Assembly (NCBI GenBank): GCA_003662645.1
Contig: QMYL01000094.1
Coordinates: 1-5,035, forward strand
Origin: Candidatus Bathyarchaeota archaeon
GTDB lineage: Archaea; Thermoproteota; Bathyarchaeia; Bathyarchaeales; B26-1
Length of the DNA stretch: 5,035 bases
Direction of reading: 5' to 3'
The notes under the pieces are model-generated. The model made no database searches and was not told the origin of the DNA. It worked only from the letters and a program-made list of their open reading frames with translations. A program made the translations under genes and the position numbers. Below are positions 1-5,035 of this stretch, piece by piece. Numbering within the stretch: position 1 is the stretch's first letter; every line of letters starts with the position of its first letter.

Positions 1-962
1 GATCAAAGTTTGCCATAGAGACCGACTATAAGCTTGGGGATATGGTCGCTACCAGGGTGGCCTACGGGAAGGCCCTCGTTAAGCTTGGAGAGGTCAACGA
101 TAGGATGATCGTCCTGGATGGCGACGTTAAGAACTCGACGTTCACGGAGTTCTTCTTTGAGAGGTTCCCTGAGAGGAGCCTCGAGTGTTACATAGCTGAA
201 CAGAACATGGTCGGTATGGCCGTGGGTTTGCAGACTCAGGGCTTCGACGTTTTCCTCGCAACCTTCGCCTGCTTCCTAACCAGAGCGTTCGATCAGATAA
301 GGATGGCTTCCTACTCAAGGGCTAACTTGAAGGTAGCCGGCTCCCACGGTGGCACATCAATAGGTCAGGATGGGCCGTCCCAGATGGGGCTTGAGGATAT
401 AGCAATGTTCCGCTCCATATTCAACAGTATAGTCTTATATCCGTGCGACGCCGTTAGCAGTGAGAAGCTGACATGTCTAACAGCAAATTACAGGGGGATT
501 TCATACATCAGGACGACACGGCCAAAGACCCCTGTGATATACGATAACGACGAGGAGTTCCATATCGGGGGTTCAAAGGTCCTTAAAAGTAGCGATGATG
601 ATGTAGCCACCGTGGTAGCTGCGGGTATAACCGTCCACGAAGCGTTAAAGGCCTATCAGATATTGAGGGAGGAAGGAGTGAAAATCAGGGTTATAGACTG
701 CTACTCGATAAAGCCGCTTGATGAGGAGACGCTGAGGAGAGCATACTTGGAGACCCGGCATATAATAACCGTCGAGGACCATTACGCCCAAGGTGGACTC
801 GGAGAAGCCGTAGCCTCCCTAGGCTTAAAACCGAGGATCTTGGCTGTTAGGAAAATGCCCCACTCGGGGATGCCGGAGGAGCTCATGGCCGAGCAGGGTA
901 TAGATGCGGACGGCATCATTAGGGAAGTTCGTAAGGTAATGGATAAAAGACAAATCCGTTGA
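1..962 (+). CDS. tkt: Transketolase, C-terminal part (5'-truncated by window edge)
   Basis: Thiamine-diphosphate enzyme of the non-oxidative pentose phosphate pathway that moves two-carbon ketol units between sugar phosphates in the cytoplasm. The visible part holds the pyrimidine-binding domain (about residues 1-165, counted from the ATG at 42) and the C-terminal domain (about 185-300). Visible motifs are LDGDVKNST (27-34), the cofactor-activating glutamate E53 in YIAEQNM, SHGGTSIGQDGPSQ with H102 and D110, and R160 in IRTTRP. These line up with human transketolase E366, H416, D424 and R474. VEDHYAQGGLGEAV (244-257) is the usual C-domain signature. The frame is open to base 3, and the residues before the ATG at 42 (YKLGD, then MVATR) continue the homology to animal-type enzymes (YKVGDKIATR). 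The ATG at 42 is therefore probably internal, and the diphosphate-binding half lies upstream, fused or as a separate subunit. The downstream hydrolase starts 16 bases later, suggesting an operon. The family call is firm; only fused versus split is open. Confidence 0.95.
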   Translation, partial: SKFAIETDYKLGDMVATRVAYGKALVKLGEVNDRMIVLDGDVKNSTFTEFFFERFPERSLECYIAEQNMVGMAVGLQTQGFDVFLATFACFLTRAFDQIRMASYSRANLKVAGSHGGTSIGQDGPSQMGLEDIAMFRSIFNSIVLYPCDAVSSEKLTCLTANYRGISYIRTTRPKTPVIYDNDEEFHIGGSKVLKSSDDDVATVVAAGITVHEALKAYQILREEGVKIRVIDCYSIKPLDEETLRRAYLETRHIITVEDHYAQGGLGEAVASLGLKPRILAVRKMPHSGMPEELMAEQGIDADGIIREVRKVMDKRQIR

Positions 963-969
963 GGGGGTT
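961..969 (+). promoter_or_regulatory. Purine-rich ribosome binding site for the TTG-started hydrolase
   Basis: A GAGGGGGTT stretch overlaps the last bases of the transketolase stop codon (960-962) and lies about 9 bases before the TTG at 979. It resembles the archaeal Shine-Dalgarno core GAGG. It supports TTG at 979 over the next in-frame ATG at 1051, which lacks a comparable site at the right distance (the sequence before it is coding for a conserved-looking segment). The overlap with the stop suggests coupled translation. This is inferred from sequence only. Confidence 0.5.
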
Positions 970-978
970 GAATATCCC

Positions 979-2949
979 TTGCCTAGACAGGGTGAAGCCC
1001 CAGAAGATAGCAGGATATGGGAGATACGTGACAACAACAAGCACTATGAGATGCCTAGATACAAGACCAGAGAGGAGTGGTTGAGGAGAGCCGAATACCT
1101 ACGTAGGCATATACTAATATGTTGTGGGTTATGGCCGCTACCGGAGAAGAAACCATTAAACCCGAGGATCTTCGGTAGGGTTGAGAGGGAAGGTTACGCT
1201 ATAGAGAAGGTTTACTTCGAGAGCTATCCAGGCTTCTTCGTCACCGGAAACCTCTACACACCCCTCGAGGGTGAACCCCCATTTCCCGGGGTTCTATGCC
1301 CTCATGGACACTGGAGATACGGTAGATTGGAGGATTCAGAGGTCAGCTCGGTGGTTGGGCGTTGTATAAACCTCGCGATGCAGGGCTACGTTGTCTTCTC
1401 TTATGATATGGTTGGCTATAACGACAGCTTCCAGGTGGATCATAACTTCGCTCAGGATGGGGGGTCGGCTCTCTGGGGCGTCAGCTTAGCAGGACTACAA
1501 TTGTGGAATAGCATACGCTCCATAGACTTCCTCCAAAGCCTCGACATCGTAGACCCAAATAGGATCGGGTGTACTGGGGCTTCTGGTGGGGGAACACAGA
1601 CCTTCCTGCTCACAGCTGTAGATGACAGGGTATCCGTATCAGCCCCCGTATGTATGGTATCAGCCCACTTCCAGGGTGGATGCCTCTGCGAGAACCCGCC
1701 GAACCTGAGAGTTGAGACGTCCAACGTTGAGATAGCGGCCTTGGCAGCCCCGAGACCCCTACTTCTGGTCTCGGCCACCGGGGACTGGACTAGAGATACG
1801 CCGGTATGTGAGTACCCGGCGATAAGGGAGATTTACAAACTATTCGACGCTGAGGATAGGGTTAGATACGTCCACATAGACGCCGGGCACAACTACAACA
1901 GGGCGAGTAGGGAGGCTGTCTACAGGTGGTTTGGGAGGTGGCTGCTGGGAGAGGAGGATGAACGGTTATTCCATGAGAGGCCGTTTAAGATGGAGAATCC
2001 CAGGAACTTACTCGTATTTTATGGAACTCCCCTACCGGAGACAGGGATGAGTTCTAAAACCCTACGGGAATACTTGATCTCAAAATCTAAGGAGATCCTT
2101 AATGACTTGGAGCCGAGGGATGTGGAGACGCTAGAACGGTACCGAGATATCATCGGGGAGATATATAGACACTCACTCCTCTCATCACAACCAGGGTTGA
2201 GCGAGGTTGAGTCATCAGTTATTGAGGAAATGGATACTGAAAAAGTGAAGATTAGGAGAATCTTCATAGGGCGTAAAGGTGTGGGCGACAGAGTTCCAGC
2301 ATTTGAGGTTGAACCTAAGGATGAACAACTGAAGGCTGGGACGCTCATAATCGATGAGAAGGGTAAAGAGGCAATCCTAAAGGGTGAAAATAAGCTGAAC
2401 CCACTCGTTAAGAAGCTTCTTGAACTCGGCCATAGAGTTCTCTCCATAGACTGCTTCGGAACAGGAGAGTATCTAAAGGTTGAAGACATCTTGAAAAGGG
2501 AGGAGAGCGTGAAGTTTTACACAACTTATAACAAGACCATCCTAGCCGAGAGGGTTCAAGATATACTCACAGCCGCAACATACCTAAACAGCGCATCCAA
2601 GTTTGGTCGGATAAGCCTCATAGGACGAGGAGAGGCCGGCCTCTGGTGCCTCCTTGCGAGGGGGCTTGCCAGAGGAATCAAGACCACAATCGTGGATCTA
2701 GCAAAATTCAACCAGGAGGAGGATGAGTGGCTGAGTAGACTCTACACACCGTTGATATTGCGGGCTGGAGGGTTGAAAACATCGATAGCTTTAACGGCTC
2801 CCTCTAGGCTCTTTATTCATAACTATGGTGAAGGCTTCGATGTGGACTTCGCAGTCAAGATCTATAAGATTCTGGGCGCTGATGAAAACTTGAGGGTTAA
2901 GGCTGAAAGAGCTGGCGAAGATGAAATCCTAGAATGGATTAACACTTAA
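979..2949 (+). CDS. Tandem alpha/beta-hydrolase, acetylxylan-esterase-like
   Basis: Predicted cytoplasmic serine esterase of 656 residues; no signal peptide or membrane segment is visible. The first hydrolase domain (about 60-325) starts with the family-like GLWPLPEKKPLNPRI (50-64) and continues with YPGFFVTGNLYTP, the oxyanion-side CPHGHW (107-112) and YDMVGYNDS. The nucleophile elbow is GASGG (200-204, nucleophile S202), the likely acid is D269 in SATGDWTRDTP, and the histidine is H304 in DAGHNYN, giving a complete triad. The second half (about 355-656) repeats the fold: LIIDEKGKEA, LSIDCFGTGE, then LIGRGEAG (547-554), where glycine 551 stands at the nucleophile position. That half therefore looks non-catalytic. 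Related proteins are annotated as acetylxylan esterases or dienelactone-hydrolase-like, often about 650-700 residues, so the length is normal for the two-domain type. Acetyl-sugar deacetylation is an inference and the substrate is unknown. The start is TTG at 979; ATG at 1051 is an alternative that would drop 24 residues. It probably shares a transcript with the transketolase. Confidence 0.85.
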   Translation: MPRQGEAPEDSRIWEIRDNNKHYEMPRYKTREEWLRRAEYLRRHILICCGLWPLPEKKPLNPRIFGRVEREGYAIEKVYFESYPGFFVTGNLYTPLEGEPPFPGVLCPHGHWRYGRLEDSEVSSVVGRCINLAMQGYVVFSYDMVGYNDSFQVDHNFAQDGGSALWGVSLAGLQLWNSIRSIDFLQSLDIVDPNRIGCTGASGGGTQTFLLTAVDDRVSVSAPVCMVSAHFQGGCLCENPPNLRVETSNVEIAALAAPRPLLLVSATGDWTRDTPVCEYPAIREIYKLFDAEDRVRYVHIDAGHNYNRASREAVYRWFGRWLLGEEDERLFHERPFKMENPRNLLVFYGTPLPETGMSSKTLREYLISKSKEILNDLEPRDVETLERYRDIIGEIYRHSLLSSQPGLSEVESSVIEEMDTEKVKIRRIFIGRKGVGDRVPAFEVEPKDEQLKAGTLIIDEKGKEAILKGENKLNPLVKKLLELGHRVLSIDCFGTGEYLKVEDILKREESVKFYTTYNKTILAERVQDILTAATYLNSASKFGRISLIGRGEAGLWCLLARGLARGIKTTIVDLAKFNQEEDEWLSRLYTPLILRAGGLKTSIALTAPSRLFIHNYGEGFDVDFAVKIYKILGADENLRVKAERAGEDEILEWINT

Positions 2950-2960
2950 AGGATTATTAC

Positions 2961-2974
2961 CAAATCCTTTTATC
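2961..2974 (+). promoter_or_regulatory. Candidate archaeal TATA box/BRE for the oxidoreductase gene
   Basis: CAAATCCTTTTATC contains a T/A-rich TATA-like core (CTTTTATC, 2967-2974) preceded by an A-rich stretch that could serve as a BRE. Archaeal transcription usually starts about 25 bases downstream of the TATA centre, which would fall near 2995-2998 and give a leader of roughly 25 bases before the ATG at 3023. The position and the break in gene spacing support it, but the core is not a perfect consensus. Confidence 0.4.
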
Positions 2975-2997
2975 ACTCTTACACCTTAAGAGTGTAA
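2974..2997. repeat. Two overlapping perfect inverted repeats, possible operator
   Basis: CACTCTTA (2974-2981) and TAAGAGTG (2987-2994) are an exact 8-base inverted repeat around a 5-base spacer. A second exact repeat, TTACAC (2979-2984) with GTGTAA (2992-2997), overlaps it with a 7-base spacer, and the centre includes the palindrome CTTAAG (2985-2990). The block lies just downstream of the candidate TATA box, around the predicted transcription start, where archaeal repressors often bind. It is not followed by a T-run, so a terminator role is less likely. A protein-binding operator for the downstream dehydrogenase gene is an inference; no regulator gene is visible in the window. Confidence 0.5.
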
Positions 2998-3005
2998 TCA
3001 ATATA

Positions 3006-3013
3006 GAAGGGGG
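3006..3013 (+). promoter_or_regulatory. Ribosome binding site favouring ATG 3023 over ATG 3014
   Basis: GAAGGGGG directly abuts the upstream ATG at 3014, leaving no spacer, but lies 9 bases before the second in-frame ATG at 3023. That distance suits ribosome binding and supports the second ATG as the true start. The protein would then begin MRRLRIGMIGAG, placing the first Rossmann strand at the very N-terminus, as is usual in this family. Confidence 0.45.
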
Positions 3014-3022
3014 ATGGCAACC

Positions 3023-3994
3023 ATGCGCAGATTGAGGATAGGGATGATCGGTGCTGGTTCACATGCGAATAGGGTTCACTATCCATCCTTGGCCTCTATA
3101 GAGGAGGCTGAGATAGCGGCTATCTGCGACATGAATAGGGAACGCCTCCATAAGACGGCGGAGAAGTACGGAGTCAAGAGTCGATATGTAGATTATAGGG
3201 AGATGCTCGAGAAGGAAGAGCTCGACGCAGTATACGTCATAATGCCGCCACACCACCTATACGATATAGTCGTGGACTGCTTAAGGGATGGATTTAACGT
3301 CTTCATAGAGAAGCCTCCGGGTATAACAACGAACCAGACGAGGAGCTTGGCATGGTTCGCTGAGAGGTACGGTTGCAGAACGATGGTCGGCTTCAACAGG
3401 AGGTTCATACCCCTCATGAGGTTAGTTAAGGCCATGGTTGAGGAGAAGGGTAGGATAAACCAGTGCGTCTCAGCCTTCTATAAGAACCTATATCCGGAGG
3501 AGCCTCCATACTATAGGGGGGCCGTCGATGTACTGACATCGGACGTCATACACGCCGTTGATACATTACGTTGGATGGGTGGCGGTGAGGTTAGGAGGGT
3601 CTGTAGTTCGGTTAGGAGCCTCTTCACAGAATACCCGAACAGCTTCAATGCCCTCGTGGAGTTCGACGGTGGAGTCGTGGGTTTCCTGATGAGTAACTGG
3701 GCTGCAGGTTCGAGGATACATACCTTCGAGATGCATAGCAAGAATGCATCAGCCTTCGTGAACCCAGATGATAAAGCCATAATATACATGGATAACAAAC
3801 CTGAGCCCAGGGTTGTATCGACCTTCGAGGCGGCTGGGGGGAGCAAGGAGTTCTACAAGTATTACGGCTTCTACGATGAGAATAGGCACTTCATAGAGTG
3901 CATCCTAAAGGATGAGGAACCGGAGACGTGCTTCAGTGACGCCGTGAAGACGATGGAGCTGGTAGACCAGATATACAGGAACTCCATCACGTGA
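3023..3994 (+). CDS. Gfo/Idh/MocA-family NAD(P)-dependent oxidoreductase
   Basis: Predicted cytoplasmic sugar or polyol dehydrogenase of 323 residues (326 if translation begins at ATG 3014), a normal family length. Numbered from ATG 3023, the N-terminal Rossmann domain (about 1-118) carries the dinucleotide-binding GMIGAGSHA (7-15), an acidic strand end CDMNRERL (36-43) that would fit NAD ribose binding, and the hallmark EKPPG (96-100) whose lysine 97 is the usual active-site lysine. GFNRRFIP (123-130) opens the C-terminal substrate domain. D174-VI-H177-AV-D180 matches the usual active-site helix, although the residue four before the histidine is serine (173) where inositol dehydrogenase has aspartate. 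The gene follows a 73-base gap with a likely promoter, so it may be transcribed separately from the hydrolase. Its 3' end converges on the enolase-superfamily gene with 17 bases between stops. The family is sure; the substrate cannot be told, and aldose, inositol or amino-sugar dehydrogenases are all possible. Confidence 0.92.
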   Translation: MRRLRIGMIGAGSHANRVHYPSLASIEEAEIAAICDMNRERLHKTAEKYGVKSRYVDYREMLEKEELDAVYVIMPPHHLYDIVVDCLRDGFNVFIEKPPGITTNQTRSLAWFAERYGCRTMVGFNRRFIPLMRLVKAMVEEKGRINQCVSAFYKNLYPEEPPYYRGAVDVLTSDVIHAVDTLRWMGGGEVRRVCSSVRSLFTEYPNSFNALVEFDGGVVGFLMSNWAAGSRIHTFEMHSKNASAFVNPDDKAIIYMDNKPEPRVVSTFEAAGGSKEFYKYYGFYDENRHFIECILKDEEPETCFSDAVKTMELVDQIYRNSIT

Positions 3995-4011
3995 ACGAGT
4001 GTCCACCAATT
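3995..4011. other. Convergent gene junction without clear terminator
   Basis: Only 17 bases separate the stop of the oxidoreductase (TGA, 3992-3994) from the stop of the opposing gene (TAA read on the minus strand, 4012-4014). There is no stem-loop, and only a four-T run (4010-4013) on the plus strand. If archaeal T-tract termination is used here it must be weak or act inside the opposing gene, so the two transcripts may overlap at their 3' ends. Confidence 0.6.
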
Positions 4012-5035
4012 TTAGATCTTTAACCCCTCTATTGAGAAGCCGAGGCCAACAGGCTCCAGAGAGTCCGTCCTTATCTTACCATTCCTAACCTCGAATAGGC
4101 TCCTATGCCTCCTCTGGACATCCATGAAGGCGAAGGGCAGATACTGCCTAGCATTATACTCCAAACCCATGATGGGTTTGGTTCTCGCCGCGAAGCTCGC
4201 TGAGTGAACGAAGGCTAGACCTGGGCATGTCAGGTCCTGTATTGAGTATGGTATCCCATGGTGTTCCATCTTAGCTATGTATATCAGACTGGACGAATGC
4301 CATTTACATGTCTTAACCGCAACTCCAGACCAGCCGAGTTTCAAAGCCAGTTCAAAGCTTTCCATGTCGGTTATGCTCTCATCCGCTAGGACTGGTTTTA
4401 CCTTGGCGACTTCCCTCATTGAGAACATGTGGCGTTTGAGATCACGCTCGGTTGGCTGTTCTAGGTATAGTAGGCTATTGAAGGCGAGTGGTGACTCCCT
4501 CTTAAGCTTCCTTAGGTATTCAAGCGTTGCGTCTGGGTTCGGGTTCATCTCGTTTGAGTCGACTGAGAGGTAAAAACTCTCCCTGCCGAGCTCCCTTAGG
4601 GTTTGGTGAGCTATCTCTGCCACGGCCTTGGTCCTCTTGACATCCCAGTCGATATCCTTACCGCTCAACTTGACCTTTAAGCAGAATATCCCATCACGCC
4701 TTATCCAGTCCTCTAGGCTTACAGGTAACCCGTCTCTTGGGTCACTGGCGTCAACCTCGTCTCTAGTTAACTTATCCAAAGCTCCAACAAGGTGGAAGAT
4801 TGGAAGCTCCTTCGCATAGCTGGGGCGGAGGTAGTCTGAGATGTATTTCCCCCTAAACTCCTCTCCCAAGTAGAAGCTGAGGTCGTGCTCCATGTACTCG
4901 GGCCCATATCCATCGAAGGAGCATATACCATTAACACGGCCAAATGCGTCATGAAGCGCTGCATCTATGGGTGATGTGGCGACCAAGACCCCCAGCTTAG
5001 GCATGGGCTTGGACAGCTTGATTTCCCTGTCCACC
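4012..5035 (-). CDS. Enolase-superfamily (MR/MLE-type) enzyme, 5'-truncated by window edge
   Basis: Predicted cytoplasmic metal-dependent enzyme that abstracts the proton alpha to a carboxylate (racemase, epimerase, dehydratase or cycloisomerase type). The visible 340 residues hold the (beta/alpha)7beta barrel. Numbering from the edge codon: ATSPIDAALHDAFG (19-32) ends the cap linker, KVK (120-122) is the KxK base motif, and metal ligands are D159 in SVDSNE, E192 in YLEQP and D218/E219 in LADES. K241 in VAVKTCKW matches the second catalytic lysine of the muconate-lactonizing subgroup, and SIQDLTCPG (264-272) is the late-barrel loop. An unusually long stretch (about 33-115, with FHLVGALDKL) separates the linker from KVK, as in a group of long uncharacterised relatives. 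The GTG at 5034-5032 is only the first codon in view. The frame runs off the window and the N-terminal capping domain (roughly 100 or more residues) lies outside, so it is not a start call. The barrel assignment is firm and the substrate unknown; sugar-acid dehydration would fit the neighbours. Confidence 0.9.
   Translation of the reverse strand, partial: VDREIKLSKPMPKLGVLVATSPIDAALHDAFGRVNGICSFDGYGPEYMEHDLSFYLGEEFRGKYISDYLRPSYAKELPIFHLVGALDKLTRDEVDASDPRDGLPVSLEDWIRRDGIFCLKVKLSGKDIDWDVKRTKAVAEIAHQTLRELGRESFYLSVDSNEMNPNPDATLEYLRKLKRESPLAFNSLLYLEQPTERDLKRHMFSMREVAKVKPVLADESITDMESFELALKLGWSGVAVKTCKWHSSSLIYIAKMEHHGIPYSIQDLTCPGLAFVHSASFAARTKPIMGLEYNARQYLPFAFMDVQRRHRSLFEVRNGKIRTDSLEPVGLGFSIEGLKI

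Noticed and set aside
595..605. Short GATGATGAT run as a microsatellite
   Set aside because: It encodes the DDD of the transketolase linker and is too short to be a meaningful repeat.
1452..1778. A 108-codon minus-strand open frame opposite the hydrolase nucleophile region
   Set aside because: It is opposite the most conserved part of the hydrolase, has no motif or ribosome-binding site, and is best explained as a shadow.
2019..2489. A 156-codon minus-strand open frame inside the hydrolase gene
   Set aside because: It lies wholly antisense to a convincing coding region, is rich in serine and proline as expected for an antisense shadow, and shows no recognisable motif.
2974..2994. The 8-base stem-loop as an intrinsic terminator for the hydrolase
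   Set aside because: The bases after the stem (TAATCAATATA) contain no T-run, the stem is A/T-rich, and archaeal termination does not normally need a hairpin. An operator role fits its place better.
3511..3846. A 111-codon minus-strand open frame inside the oxidoreductase gene
   Set aside because: Antisense shadow with low-complexity composition and no family resemblance.
4277..4573. A 98-codon plus-strand open frame opposite the enolase-superfamily gene
   Set aside because: It overlaps conserved barrel motifs on the other strand, and its serine-rich composition is typical of a shadow.
5032..5034. GTG as the start codon of the enolase-superfamily gene
   Set aside because: It sits at the window edge, and the capping domain expected in this superfamily would be absent, so it is almost certainly an internal valine.

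Overview
The window looks like chromosomal DNA from an archaeon, plausibly a thermophilic or sediment Thermoproteota/Bathyarchaeia-type lineage. This is inferred from strong use of AGG/AGA for arginine and ATA for isoleucine, a TTG start behind a purine-rich Shine-Dalgarno-like stretch, an archaeal-looking TATA element in the one sizeable intergenic gap, and tight gene packing. No ribosomal or other marker gene is present, so the lineage is not proven.

Layout: four genes fill almost the whole window. (1) Bases 1-962, plus strand: the C-terminal part (pyrimidine-binding and C-terminal domains) of an animal-type transketolase, cut by the left edge. (2) 979-2949, plus strand: a 656-residue tandem alpha/beta-hydrolase of the acetylxylan-esterase-like type. 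It has a complete Ser-Asp-His set in the first half and a degenerate second half. It begins 16 bases after the transketolase stop and is probably co-transcribed with it. (3) 2950-3022: a short intergenic region with a candidate TATA box and two overlapping perfect inverted repeats, probably the promoter/operator of the next gene. (4) 3023-3994, plus strand: a Gfo/Idh/MocA-family NAD(P)-dependent oxidoreductase. (5) 4012-5035, minus strand, convergent: a muconate-lactonizing-type enolase-superfamily enzyme, cut by the right edge so that its N-terminal capping domain is missing.

Taken together, this is an accessory carbohydrate-catabolism neighbourhood. An esterase that could remove acyl groups from sugars, a sugar/polyol dehydrogenase-like protein and an acid-sugar dehydratase/epimerase-like enolase-superfamily protein sit beside a pentose-phosphate enzyme. 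That combination fits use of acetylated plant-type sugars or sugar acids, but no substrate can be read from the sequence. No mobile element, RNA gene, CRISPR array or clearly new system was found. The points most worth a second look are the double inverted repeat before the oxidoreductase, the pseudo-catalytic second half of the hydrolase, and the full-length-looking transketolase in an apparent archaeon.
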